From NCBI RefSeq assembly GCF_000243215.1, contig NZ_JH594596.1, forward strand, positions 2,893,507-2,957,506: DNA of 64,000 nt, written 5' to 3'. Below are positions 50,580 to 59,637 of this stretch, piece by piece. The notes under the pieces are model-generated. The model searched no databases and was not told where the DNA came from. It saw only the letters and a list, made by a program, of their open reading frames with translations. The stretch comes from Odoribacter laneus YIT 12061. GTDB lineage: Bacteria; Bacteroidota; Bacteroidia; Bacteroidales; Marinifilaceae. Position 1 is the stretch's first letter. Every line of letters starts with the position of its first letter. A program made the translations under genes and the position numbers.

Positions 50580-52073
50580 CTACTTTTTATGAAACATCTT
50601 ATGTATAAAATCTTTACTAAATAAAAACCTCATTTCTCTTATCAAAAATATACAGATAAATAAAATTAATAAAGGAGTTCTTACAATGGAAGTTATCCAA
50701 GGATTTTCAAACGTAATGCATTTACCCAGAAAATAAAAAACAATCGTTAATAAAAAGTAAAAAATAATCTTACGTAAATCGTATTTTATAGAGTAGAATT
50801 TTTTACCCCATATTAATGAAAGAATACACATAACTAAAAAACAAGTAAAGACAGCATAAGCAGATCCTAAATATCCGATTCTCGGCAGTAATATTATATT
50901 CATGGATAGGGTAATTATACACCCTATAATAGCCATATAAGCTCCATAAATAGTTTTATCTGTCAATTTATACCATAAAGAAAGCGAATAGTACATTCCT
51001 TGAAAAAGATTAGCCATGAGGACCCAAGGTACAATGACTATACCAGCAAAATATTCAGGGCGCCTTACAAATAATTTTATAATATCGATCCAATACATCA
51101 TACCTAAAAAAATAATCAGTCCAAAACCTGTAAAATAAAGAAAAACATCCCTGTATATTTTTTTCGAATCTTCCTGTTTTGAATAGTTGAAAAAAAATGG
51201 TTCAAAAGCAAAACGAAAACCTTGAGTAAAAATATACATCACTAACGCTAATTTATAATTGGCACCATATATTCCTGTCATGGATAAAGCTTCTTCCTGG
51301 CTCATGACTTCTCCCAATATTTTCGGCATCATTATTTTATCGCCTTGTAAATTAATCATCCCCGCCAGACTAACAATAAGCAGAGGAAAAGAGTATTTAA
51401 GAATGCATTTTAAAAGTCCAAAAGAAAAATAAAAACGGAATTTTAACATGTAAGGGAGTAACATAATAAAAGTAAATACGGAAGCAATTAGATAAGAAAT
51501 AAAGATATAAACAATACCGCCGTTTGGATTATAAAAAGGGACCGCAATACCTTTCTGTTGCAGGAAAGGACAAAGTAATAAGAAAAATAGATTAAGACCT
51601 ATATTAATACCTATATTAAGCAATTTAATTATCCCAAAACGAATAGGACGACATTCCAGTCGTAATAAAGCAAAAGGAATAGAACTGATTACGTCTATAC
51701 TGACAGTTATAATCAATAAAATAAGATATTCTTTATGTTCCGCTACATTTAAAAAATCAGCTATTTCTCTCAGAAATAATAAAGTTAAAACAATAAATAA
51801 GGAGGTGGTAACCGATAAAGAAGTCATTAAAGTAGAGAAGACATTATTCTTATTATCGGTAGTAGCAAAGCGGAAAAAGCCAGTCTCTGTTCCATAAGTA
51901 AGTAAAACCATTAACAATGCTGTATAGGACATTAAATTTATTACTATTCCATATTCTTGAGTAGCAAATATACCCGCGTAAAGCGGTACTAATAACCAAT
52001 TTACAAAACGTCCTAAAATAGTAGTAAAACCATATATAACAGTTTCTCCGGCTAATTTCTTTATCGGATTCAT
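50580..52073 (-). CDS. polysaccharide biosynthesis flippase (Wzx/MATE-like)
   Basis: A 497-residue protein with about 12-14 transmembrane helices. The start (MNPIKKLAGETVIYGFTTIL) and the later repetitive hydrophobic segments fit the MOP superfamily (polysaccharide flippase/MurJ-like), with the FxTLLGRFVxxLLxPLYA type pattern in the first helices. It probably moves a lipid-linked oligosaccharide across the inner membrane; substrate unknown, since no sugar-transferase genes are adjacent. It is the first gene of the flippase-dut-TPR-DUF4292-envC-like operon and is driven by the promoter at 52101. Confidence 0.88.
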   Translation of the reverse strand: MNPIKKLAGETVIYGFTTILGRFVNWLLVPLYAGIFATQEYGIVINLMSYTALLMVLLTYGTETGFFRFATTDNKNNVFSTLMTSLSVTTSLFIVLTLLFLREIADFLNVAEHKEYLILLIITVSIDVISSIPFALLRLECRPIRFGIIKLLNIGINIGLNLFFLLLCPFLQQKGIAVPFYNPNGGIVYIFISYLIASVFTFIMLLPYMLKFRFYFSFGLLKCILKYSFPLLIVSLAGMINLQGDKIMMPKILGEVMSQEEALSMTGIYGANYKLALVMYIFTQGFRFAFEPFFFNYSKQEDSKKIYRDVFLYFTGFGLIIFLGMMYWIDIIKLFVRRPEYFAGIVIVPWVLMANLFQGMYYSLSLWYKLTDKTIYGAYMAIIGCIITLSMNIILLPRIGYLGSAYAVFTCFLVMCILSLIWGKKFYSIKYDLRKIIFYFLLTIVFYFLGKCITFENPWITSIVRTPLLILFICIFLIREMRFLFSKDFIHKMFHKK

Positions 52074-52100
52074 AACAGCAATTTATATCAATAATGTATG

Positions 52101-52130
52101 CAAAGGTACACATTGGAGTTTTTAAACAAA
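52101..52130 (-). promoter_or_regulatory. promoter of the flippase-dut-TPR operon
   Basis: On the minus strand TTTG (52127-52130), an 18-base spacer and TACCTTTG (52101-52108), 28 bases upstream of the ATG at 52073. Confidence 0.65.
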
Positions 52131-52821
52131 CAGATTATAATTATTTATATTTTTATTTTTAAAATAATATGAGTATGATAATAGCTTGTTAGCTTATAGA
52201 AGAAATGTTTTAAATAAAACTTGTTTTTTATTTTATTAAAATTGAAGAGAAAGTTATACACAGGTTATTTAGACTTATATGTTTGATTAATTGAATGTTA
52301 TTTTTATTTTCAACAGTTGTTAGAAAAGAAAGAGGGGAATAAATATTTTTTAATTTACTCCTTGTATTTGTTAATAAAAGGTAGAAATGTTTTGAAGTAA
52401 AATTTGATTCTAAATTTGGAGAATAGAAAAAAAAACATATCCGGCTGCAGAATTTAAAAATCCAAAGAAAGTTATTATTTGCTTCTATTTTTTATCAACA
52501 TTCCATTCACATTTACATGGGAGTTGCTAACACAAATCTGAGAAAAGAATGATTATAAAAAAAGGATATCTATGGTGAGATATCCCTTAATAAAATTAGA
52601 TATTTGAATAAAATACAGATAAATCGAAGGTACTCATACTCTTTGGACACCTCATTAAGATTTTTGTAATAAATTGATTTTTACTTTATAGGTTGGAAGA
52701 ATTATAAGCCGCTCCTTTAGTTTTGATTAAAACTAAAGGCTTGTCAATGGATTATGATAATTGTTTATCCATCAACTTTTATTTTTTGACATTTTTCGTT
52801 TAAAAGTAGACTGGAATAAAG
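52131..52821. other. candidate replication origin (oriC), non-coding
   Basis: About 690 non-coding bases, AT-rich, between the flippase promoter and the end of panD. It has DnaA-box-like sequences TTATACACA (52254-52262), TTTTCAACA (52307-52315) and TTATCAACA (52492-52500), each one or two mismatches from TTATCCACA, a near-perfect repeat AAGGATATC/GATATCCCTT (52562-52588), and a perfect 11-base hairpin at 52714-52739. GC skew of coding strands changes across this gap, and a full parS lies 10 kb away. No gene or RNA recognised. Box similarity is moderate, so the call is a hypothesis. Confidence 0.5.
52714..52739. repeat. perfect hairpin in the candidate origin
   Basis: CCTTTAGTTTT (52714-52724), loop GATT, AAAACTAAAGG (52729-52739): eleven pairs without mismatch. 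No U-run follows on either strand, so it is not a standard terminator, although it lies about 80 bases downstream of the panD stop. Confidence 0.7.
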
Positions 52822-53172
52822 TTAAATTAATTGATTGGTAAAGGTATCCGGAAAAACTAAAGTAGGAGTATGTTTTTTAGCTTCTTCGAAATCCATAGAA
52901 GCATAAGAAATAATAATAACGATATCGCCTACTGCACATTTCCGGGCAGCTGGACCATTTAAACATACGATACCTGAATTTCTTTCTCCTTTAATCACAT
53001 AAGTTTCAATTCTTTCTCCGTTATTTACATTAACAATTTGCACTTTTTCATTTTCAATGATGTTAGCTGCCTCCATTAAAGCTACATCAATTGTTACACT
53101 TCCCACGTACTGAAGGTTTGCTTCAGTTACTGTTACCTTATGAATTTTTGATTTTACAACTTCAATAAACAT
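52822..53172 (-). CDS. panD: aspartate 1-decarboxylase proenzyme
   Basis: Makes beta-alanine from aspartate for pantothenate. The proenzyme self-cleaves between G24 and S25 in [17 protein letters not shown] to create the pyruvoyl cofactor. Also present are the [16 protein letters not shown] strand and [20 protein letters not shown]. Length 116 is normal. It is 15 bases after panC, with which it forms an operon; the last step, panB, is not in the window. Confidence 0.96.
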   Translation of the reverse strand: MFIEVVKSKIHKVTVTEANLQYVGSVTIDVALMEAANIIENEKVQIVNVNNGERIETYVIKGERNSGIVCLNGPAARKCAVGDIVIIISYASMDFEEAKKHTPTLVFPDTFTNQLI

Positions 53173-53187
53173 AGCGGTAATTTAAAA

Positions 53188-54027
53188 TTAAAGGACAATG
53201 TTATCAATTAACCGGATTTTACCAGCATGAACTGCCACACAAACTACTCTATCGTTTTTTTCGTTCCAATTTTGTATGATCTGCAAAGTAGTGTTGTCAA
53301 CAATTTCAACATATTCTGTTTTTAAATAAGGATTACTGTCAATCTGATCTGTAATCCATTTTTTTAGGTCATCGACACTCATTTGGGCTACTAAGTTACG
53401 AGCTTTTTTTAATGTAGCGTATATATGAGGAGCATTTTTTTTATGTTCTTCATCCAGTAGCATATTTCTGGAACTTAAAGCTAATCCGCTTGCTTCACGA
53501 ATGATCGGGCAAGAAACGATATCAATTTTATAGTTTAGTTGTTGTACCATATTTTTAATGATTGCAATTTGCTGAAAGTCTTTCATTCCAAAAAAGGCTT
53601 TATCAGGAGTTACAATATCAAAAAGACGGCTTACCACTTGACCGACTCCGTTAAAATGTCCAGGTCTGCGGGCTCCTTCCATGATATTTTCCAAATATCC
53701 GAAATTGAATTTGCGTATATCTTTTTCCGGATATATCTCTTCAACGGTAGGGAGAAAGACAAGATCGCAATCTACTGTGTTTAGCAGAGAAATATCCTGT
53801 TCCGGAGTGCGCGGATAACGCTTTAAATCTTCCGGATCGTTAAACTGAGTGGGATTCACAAATATACTGACAACGGTAATGTCGGTATTTTTTTTACATT
53901 CTCTTACTAATGACAGATGTCCTTCATGAAGAGCACCCATAGTAGGCACGAGTCCGATCGTTTTGCCTTTTTTCCTAAAATCATTGATATATGAAATCAA
54001 TTCTTTTTTAGTAGTAACAACTTTCAT
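53188..54027 (-). CDS. panC: pantothenate synthetase
   Basis: ATP-dependent condensation of pantoate and beta-alanine. The N-terminal HIGH-type motif is LVPTMGALHEGHLSLV near residues 25-40; VSIFVNPTQFNDPEDL and FFGMKDFQQIAIIKNMV follow, with the KMSKS-like ASGLALSSRNMLL in the middle and a C-terminal domain after about residue 180. Length 279. First gene of panC-panD. A weak -7-like TAAACTTG precedes it. The strand bias of this minus gene is flat compared with genes left of 52 kb. Confidence 0.96.
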   Translation of the reverse strand: MKVVTTKKELISYINDFRKKGKTIGLVPTMGALHEGHLSLVRECKKNTDITVVSIFVNPTQFNDPEDLKRYPRTPEQDISLLNTVDCDLVFLPTVEEIYPEKDIRKFNFGYLENIMEGARRPGHFNGVGQVVSRLFDIVTPDKAFFGMKDFQQIAIIKNMVQQLNYKIDIVSCPIIREASGLALSSRNMLLDEEHKKNAPHIYATLKKARNLVAQMSVDDLKKWITDQIDSNPYLKTEYVEIVDNTTLQIIQNWNEKNDRVVCVAVHAGKIRLIDNIVL

Positions 54028-54182
54028 GATACTTATTTAAAATCCGGGGTGCAAGTTTACAAACTATTTTTGATATAACATCCAATATTTTAAAAAAGAT
54101 AAGCCATCGATTTTTTTATGGGAAAAAGAAGTTTTTTAGTGAAATGTATTTATAGGAAATTCTTTTTTATTTTATGGAATAT

Positions 54183-54659
54183 TTATTTGTAGAGAGAACG
54201 GATATCTGGATGGACGGATGTCAATACTTCTACTAATTGACTTCGGCTAACGCCCTCCCGCATTACAATGAAGATAGTATCGTCGCCCGCTACGGTACCT
54301 AAAATTTCAAAATAGTTTTCACTGTCAATTAATACAGTTACGGCATTGGCATAACCGGGAAGTGTTTTGATAACTGCCATATTACCTGAAAAATCAACGC
54401 TTAGTATGGCATCAGTGATAATGGATGAAATCTTCTCTTCTCTTTGTTCGTTAGCATTTTCGGGTATAATGTAAATATAACCTTTTTCCTTGTGTGGAAT
54501 TTTAGCTACTTTCATAAACTTAAGATCTCTTGAAAGTGTGCTTTGTGTGGCTTCTACTCCAAGTTCTTTCAAACGAAATAACAATTCTTCTTGGGAAGAT
54601 ATTAATTCGGACTCTATCAATTTTCGGATAGTTAGAAGTCTTTTAGTTTTATTTCTCAT
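54183..54659 (-). CDS. argR: arginine repressor ArgR
   Basis: A 158-residue ArgR/AhrC-type regulator: N-terminal winged helix (residues about 1-70, RLLTIRKLIESELISSQEEL; ATQSTLSRDLKFMKVAKIPH) and a C-terminal hexamerisation/arginine-binding domain (GYANAVTVLIDSENYFEILG; GTVAGDDTIFIVMRE with the G-D-D-T-I arginine-binding signature). ArgR with arginine represses arginine synthesis genes. It is divergent from carAB (carbamoyl phosphate is an arginine precursor), which makes the carA promoter a likely target. The argR promoter may be autoregulated. Confidence 0.93.
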   Translation of the reverse strand: MRNKTKRLLTIRKLIESELISSQEELLFRLKELGVEATQSTLSRDLKFMKVAKIPHKEKGYIYIIPENANEQREEKISSIITDAILSVDFSGNMAVIKTLPGYANAVTVLIDSENYFEILGTVAGDDTIFIVMREGVSRSQLVEVLTSVHPDIRSLYK

Positions 54660-54678
54660 ACTTGAAGGTAGTTTTCAG

Positions 54679-54686
54679 CAAAGATA
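54679..54686 (-). promoter_or_regulatory. -7 box of argR
   Basis: TATCTTTG on the minus strand, 20 bases upstream of the argR ATG at 54659. No matching -33 TTTG was seen. Confidence 0.45.
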
Positions 54687-54752
54687 TAAAGAAAGTTGAT
54701 AAATGCTAAAAGAAACGCGGAAATTGCGATAGGTATACTTCGGGATTTCATA

Positions 54753-54792
54753 ATTGCATAAATATAGAATAACATTACATATTTATTCTTTG
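54753..54792. promoter_or_regulatory. candidate ArgR operator (ARG-box-like half sites)
   Basis: Two AT-rich half-site sequences overlap the carA -33 region: TTGCATAAATATAGAATA (54754-54771) and, on the minus strand, GAATAAATATGTAA within 54776-54790. Both share the TGAATAAATAT core of ARG boxes in one arm only. Weak matches; context (argR divergent to carA) is the main support. Confidence 0.3.
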
Positions 54793-54820
54793 CAAAAGCG
54801 AAAAAAGATCGCTACTTTTG
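54789..54820 (+). promoter_or_regulatory. promoter of carAB
   Basis: TTTG (54789-54792), 20-base spacer and TACTTTTG (54813-54820), an exact Bacteroidetes -33/-7 match. Initiation near 54827 rules out the in-frame TTG at 54828 as a normal start and favours ATG 54852. Confidence 0.75.
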
Positions 54821-54851
54821 TCCTAATTTGGACATAAGGTATTTAATGAAT

Positions 54852-55940
54852 ATGCAGAATTTGAAAAAAGCGCGTTTGGTTCTGGAAGATGGAACCATTT
54901 TTGAAGGAACCTCTTTTGGGTACGAAAAATCAGTATCGGGAGAGGTTGTTTTTTATACAGCCATGACGGGTTATCCGGAGAGTTTGACAGATCCTTCTTA
55001 CAAAGGACAAATTTTGGTACCTACTTATCCGATGATTGGGAATTACGGCGTGCCTAAAGATGCTTATCAGGAAGGTTTGTCTCAATTTTTTGAATCGGAT
55101 AAAATACATTGTACGGCGCTTATCATTTCTGATTATTCGTCTGAATACAGTCATTGGAACTCTCAAAAAAGTCTCGGGGAATGGTTAAAAGATCAGAAAG
55201 TACCGGGGCTTTTTGGTATAGATACGCGGGCTTTGACAAAAAAATTGAGGGAACATGGAGCAATGTTGGGAAAAATTGTTTTTGCCGGTCAGGAGATAGA
55301 TTTTTACGACCCTAATAAAGAAAATATTGTAGCGCAAGTTTCCACACCCGATATAAAAGAGTATGGAAAAGGGAAATATAAGGTAGTATTGGTAGATTGT
55401 GGGGTAAAATATAACATTATCCGATGTTTATTAAAAAGGGATATTACTGTAAAGAGGGTACCTTGGAATTATGATTTTAGTCAGGAGGATTGTGACGGTA
55501 TTTTTCTGTCGAACGGGCCAGGCGATCCTGCGCAATGTAGGGAAACAATAGAAAATATCAGAAAAGTATTGGATACTGATACTCCGGTAATGGGTATTTG
55601 TTTGGGCAATCAGCTGATGGCCAGAGCTGCCGGAGCGGATACATATAAATTAAAATACGGGCACAGGAGTCACAATCAACCTGTAATGCAACCGGGTCAG
55701 TCCCGTTGTTATATTACTTCACAAAATCATGGATTTGCTATCGATGATAAGACGTTACCTGAAAATTGGGAACCACTTTTTGTAAATGTAAATGACGGAA
55801 CAAATGAAGGGATTTGTCATAAGTATAAACCATTCTTTTCTGCTCAATTTCATCCGGAAGCTTCCAGTGGACCGGTAGATACGGAATATCTTTTCGATCT
55901 GTTTGTAGAGAAAATGAAAGCAAGACATATCAATAAATAA
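54852..55940 (+). CDS. carA: carbamoyl-phosphate synthase small subunit
   Basis: Glutamine amidotransferase subunit that supplies ammonia for carbamoyl phosphate. The N-terminal CPSase small-chain domain (ARLVLEDGTIFEGTSFGYEK; VVFYTAMTGYPESLTDPSYK) is followed by a class I GATase with nucleophile C250 in MGICLGNQLMARAAG and the His/Glu pair in SAQFHPEASSGP. Starting at ATG 54852 the protein has 362 residues. carB begins 45 bases downstream. The strong G over C on this strand marks it as leading-strand. Confidence 0.95.
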   Translation: MQNLKKARLVLEDGTIFEGTSFGYEKSVSGEVVFYTAMTGYPESLTDPSYKGQILVPTYPMIGNYGVPKDAYQEGLSQFFESDKIHCTALIISDYSSEYSHWNSQKSLGEWLKDQKVPGLFGIDTRALTKKLREHGAMLGKIVFAGQEIDFYDPNKENIVAQVSTPDIKEYGKGKYKVVLVDCGVKYNIIRCLLKRDITVKRVPWNYDFSQEDCDGIFLSNGPGDPAQCRETIENIRKVLDTDTPVMGICLGNQLMARAAGADTYKLKYGHRSHNQPVMQPGQSRCYITSQNHGFAIDDKTLPENWEPLFVNVNDGTNEGICHKYKPFFSAQFHPEASSGPVDTEYLFDLFVEKMKARHINK

Positions 55941-55985
55941 CGGATTGAAAAAAGATTTTGTTTTATCCTTTAAAATTGAATAGAA

Positions 55986-58900
55986 ATGAAAGAAATAAAT
56001 AAAATATTATTATTGGGTTCTGGTGCATTGAAGATAGGAGAGGCGGGAGAGTTCGACTACTCTGGGTCACAAGCCTTGAAAGCAATAAGGGAGGAAGGTA
56101 AATACAGTGTATTGATAAATCCTAATATTGCCACTGTTCAAACTTCAGAAGGAATAGCTGATAAAATTTATTATTTACCGGTGACTCCTGAATTTGTAGA
56201 AAAAGTGATTGAAAAAGAGCGACCGGATGGAATTCTCTTATCGTTTGGAGGACAGACGGCTTTGAATTGCGGAGTGGCTTTGTATAAAAGCGGAATACTG
56301 GAAAAATATGGGGTAGAAGTGTTAGGAACTCCGGTACAAGCGATTATCGATACGGAAGACCGGGAAATATTTTCTGAAAAATTACATGAAATAGACGTAA
56401 AAACACCTCGCAGTATAGCTGCTAATAATATGGAAGAAGCTATTACAGCAGCTAAAGAATTAGGGTTTCCTTTGATTATCCGGGCTGCTTATACTCTGGG
56501 AGGTCTGGGATCTGGATTCTGCTCTGATATGGAAGAATTGAAAAAATTGGCCGGTAGTGCTTTTTCTTATTCTCCTCAAATATTGGTAGAAGAATCTTTG
56601 AAAGGTTGGAAAGAGATTGAATATGAAGTTGTAAGGGATCAATACGATAATTGTATCACTGTATGTAATATGGAAAATTTTGATCCTTTAGGTATACATA
56701 CCGGAGAGAGTATTGTGGTAGCCCCTTCCCAGACATTAAGTAACAGCGAGTATCATAAACTTCGGCAAATCGCCATTAAAATTATCCGTCATATCGGTAT
56801 TGTAGGAGAATGTAATGTACAGTATACATTGGATCCTAATTCTGAAGATTATAGAGTGATAGAAGTAAATGCTCGTTTATCCCGTTCCAGTGCTTTGGCT
56901 TCAAAGGCAACAGGATATCCATTGGCTTTTGTTGCAGCTAAATTGGCTATGGGATATGGATTACATGAGATAAAAAATTCAGTTACGAAAGTGACTACTG
57001 CTTGTTTTGAGCCTGCCTTGGATTATATTGTATGTAAAATTCCGCGTTGGGATTTAAATAAATTTGAAGGCGTATCGAAATTAATTGGTTCTTCTATGAA
57101 AAGCGTAGGAGAAATTATGGCTATTGGAAGGACTTTTGAAGAAGTAATTCAAAAGGGACTTCGTATGGTAGGGCAGGGGATGCATGGTTTTGTAGGGAAT
57201 AATAAAGACGTAAAAAATATAGATGAAGAATTAACCCATCCTACGGATGTACGTATTTTCGCCATTGCTGCTGCTTTTGATCAGGGGTATTCTGTGGAGA
57301 AAATTCATGAAATGACGAAGATTGATAATTGGTTTCTCGAACGATTAGAAAATATTCATAAGCTGAAAAATGAATTGAGTAAGTATACTACTGTCCGGGG
57401 AGTTACTCCTGCTATGCTGAAAAAAGCAAAACAGATGGGATTCTCAGATTTTCAGATCGGTCGTTTTACAATTAAAGATACTACTTTAACAGCTCATCAG
57501 AAGATGTTAAAGGTAAGAGAGTATAGAAAGGAACTGGGTATTGTCCCTTGTATTAAACAAATTGATACTTTGGCTGGAGAATATCCGGCGAAAACGAATT
57601 ATTTATATGCTACTTATAACGGAAGCGAAACGGATATTACTTATGAACGGGATGGACGCTCTGTAATTGTACTGGGGTCGGGTGCTTATCGTATCGGAAG
57701 TAGTGTAGAATTTGACTGGTGTTGTGTAAGTGCAGTAAATGCCATTAAAAAAGCAGGATATCGTTCTGTAATGATTAATTATAATCCGGAAACCGTGAGT
57801 ACAGACTACGATACTTGTGATCGGCTTTATTTTGATGAATTGTCTTTTGAGCGGGTTATGGATATTGTGGATCTGGAGGAACCTAAAGGAGTCATTGTTT
57901 CCACTGGAGGCCAAATTCCCAATAACTTAGCCATGAGACTTTATGGACAACATGTAAATATTTTGGGAACTTCTGCTTTATCTATCGATAGGGCGGAAGA
58001 TCGTCAAAAATTTTCTTCTATGTGCGATCAACTGGGCATTGATCAACCTCGTTGGAGGGAATTGACAAGTATTGATGATATTTATAAATTTATTGACGAA
58101 GTAGGTTTTCCGTTGTTAATTCGTCCTTCTTATGTTCTTTCGGGAGCTGCCATGAATGTTGTTTCTAACAAAGAAGAGTTATTGCATTTCCTGGAATTAG
58201 CGGCAGAGGTTTCTAAAGATCATCCTGTAGTCGTAACTGAATTTGTTCAACAAGCCAAGGAAGTAGAAATAGATGCTGTCGCTCAGGAAGGGATAATAAA
58301 GGCTTATGCTATTAGTGAACATGTGGAGTTTGCAGGAGTGCATTCTGGAGATGCTACTATTGTATTTCCGGCTCAGAAGCTTTATATTGAAACAATCAGG
58401 CGTATTAAAAAGATTGCCCGTGCTATTGCGAAAGAATTGAATATTTCAGGTCCTTTCAATATGCAGTTTTTAGCTAAGGATAATGATATTAAAGTTATTG
58501 AATGTAATCTTAGGGCTTCCCGGAGTTTTCCATTTGTTTCCAAAGTATTAAAGTATAATTTCGTAGAAATGGCGACACGTATTATGCTCGGGGAACACGT
58601 GGAAGAATTGCATAAATCTGTATTTGATCTGGATTACGTAGGGGTAAAAGCTTCTCAATTTTCTTTTGCCCGTTTGTTAAAAGCCGATCCGGTATTAGGA
58701 GTGGATATGTCTTCTACCGGAGAGGTCGGTTGCATTGGTGAAAATTATTATGAAGCAATACTGAAGAGTATGTTGTCTGTAGGGCATCGTATACCGGAGA
58801 AAAATATATTGATTTCATCGGGACCTACCCGTTCAAAAGTGGAATTATTGGAATCCACTCGTATGCTGATTGCTAAAGGTTATACTATATTTGCTACGGC

Positions 58901-59201
58901 TGGAACCGCTAAATTTTTTGCCGATAATGGTATAGAAGTTTCTGTTTTGTATTGGCCGGATGAAGCAAAAGAGCCGAATATTATGGATTATCTTAAAAAT
59001 AAGAAAATTGATATGGTCATTAATATCCCGAAGAATTTAACGAAACGGGAACTGGATAATGGTTATAAGATTCGGAGGGCTGCAGTAGATTATAATATAC
59101 CTTTACTTACGAATGCCCGTTTAGCAAGTGCTTTTATTTATGCTATTTGTAAAGTAGATAAAGAGGATATTGCTATAAAAAGCTGGGATGAATACCGATA
59201 A
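55986..59201 (+). CDS. carB: carbamoyl-phosphate synthase large subunit
   Basis: A 1071-residue synthetase with two ATP-grasp halves: the first carboxyphosphate half (LLLGSGALKIGEAGEFDYSG; LSFGGQTALNCGVALY; VEESLKGWKEIEYEVVRD) and the second carbamoyl phosphate half from about residue 555 (VIVLGSGAYRIGSSVEFDWC; TGGQIPNNLAMRLYG). A C-terminal MGS-like allosteric domain spans about 940-1071 (ILISSGPTRSKVELLESTR). Products feed arginine and pyrimidine synthesis. It is cotranscribed with carA under possible ArgR control. Other Bacteroidetes carry a second carAB; it cannot be assessed here. Confidence 0.97.
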   Translation: MKEINKILLLGSGALKIGEAGEFDYSGSQALKAIREEGKYSVLINPNIATVQTSEGIADKIYYLPVTPEFVEKVIEKERPDGILLSFGGQTALNCGVALYKSGILEKYGVEVLGTPVQAIIDTEDREIFSEKLHEIDVKTPRSIAANNMEEAITAAKELGFPLIIRAAYTLGGLGSGFCSDMEELKKLAGSAFSYSPQILVEESLKGWKEIEYEVVRDQYDNCITVCNMENFDPLGIHTGESIVVAPSQTLSNSEYHKLRQIAIKIIRHIGIVGECNVQYTLDPNSEDYRVIEVNARLSRSSALASKATGYPLAFVAAKLAMGYGLHEIKNSVTKVTTACFEPALDYIVCKIPRWDLNKFEGVSKLIGSSMKSVGEIMAIGRTFEEVIQKGLRMVGQGMHGFVGNNKDVKNIDEELTHPTDVRIFAIAAAFDQGYSVEKIHEMTKIDNWFLERLENIHKLKNELSKYTTVRGVTPAMLKKAKQMGFSDFQIGRFTIKDTTLTAHQKMLKVREYRKELGIVPCIKQIDTLAGEYPAKTNYLYATYNGSETDITYERDGRSVIVLGSGAYRIGSSVEFDWCCVSAVNAIKKAGYRSVMINYNPETVSTDYDTCDRLYFDELSFERVMDIVDLEEPKGVIVSTGGQIPNNLAMRLYGQHVNILGTSALSIDRAEDRQKFSSMCDQLGIDQPRWRELTSIDDIYKFIDEVGFPLLIRPSYVLSGAAMNVVSNKEELLHFLELAAEVSKDHPVVVTEFVQQAKEVEIDAVAQEGIIKAYAISEHVEFAGVHSGDATIVFPAQKLYIETIRRIKKIARAIAKELNISGPFNMQFLAKDNDIKVIECNLRASRSFPFVSKVLKYNFVEMATRIMLGEHVEELHKSVFDLDYVGVKASQFSFARLLKADPVLGVDMSSTGEVGCIGENYYEAILKSMLSVGHRIPEKNILISSGPTRSKVELLESTRMLIAKGYTIFATAGTAKFFADNGIEVSVLYWPDEAKEPNIMDYLKNKKIDMVINIPKNLTKRELDNGYKIRRAAVDYNIPLLTNARLASAFIYAICKVDKEDIAIKSWDEYR

Positions 59202-59220
59202 AATTTTTACAAATAAAAGC

Positions 59221-59421
59221 AGAGAATAAAGGTCTAAAAAGTTTTATAGACGAATAAACGATTTTTTAAGTCTGATCGACAGAATTTGACCTCTCTTTGA
59301 GAGGCGAATTTAAGTGTTGATAGATGAATATTCGTTCTAAATCCTTATTATACTCCTCTGTTCTACAAAGAATATTTATCTTCAAAAAGGCCAAATTTTG
59401 GCTTTGAGATCTTTATTCTCT
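59221..59421. repeat. inverted-repeat-flanked segment in the carB-metalloprotease gap
   Basis: AGAGAATAAAGGTCT (59221-59235) matches the reverse complement of AGATCTTTATTCTCT (59407-59421) in 14 of 15 positions, and similarity continues into the flanks. Inside are a CCTCTC/GAGAGG hairpin at 59290-59304 and a GC-core hairpin around 59385-59406. The rest of the 436-base gap 59202-59637 shows no gene. Candidate MITE-like or terminator-like structure. Confidence 0.45.
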
Positions 59422-59637
59422 ACTTTTTATGACATATGCTAAAAGGGATAAGCAGCTGTATGGATATAAAATTTCTAAAATATTCATAAGATATTAGTGT
59501 AAAGCTCTTAAAATTCTTTTATTTGTAATATAAAAATTTTTAGTTCTATTATAACTCTTCACGGAAAACAATAAATTCGACGTGTGTTTGTAAAGGAGTA
59601 GGGTAGAAGAGGATGGAGGATAAAAGCGAGGTGTGGT

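Noticed and set aside
54828..54851. Longer carA start at an in-frame TTG
   Set aside because: It coincides with the expected transcription start after the TACTTTTG box; ATG 54852 gives the normal CarA N-terminus.
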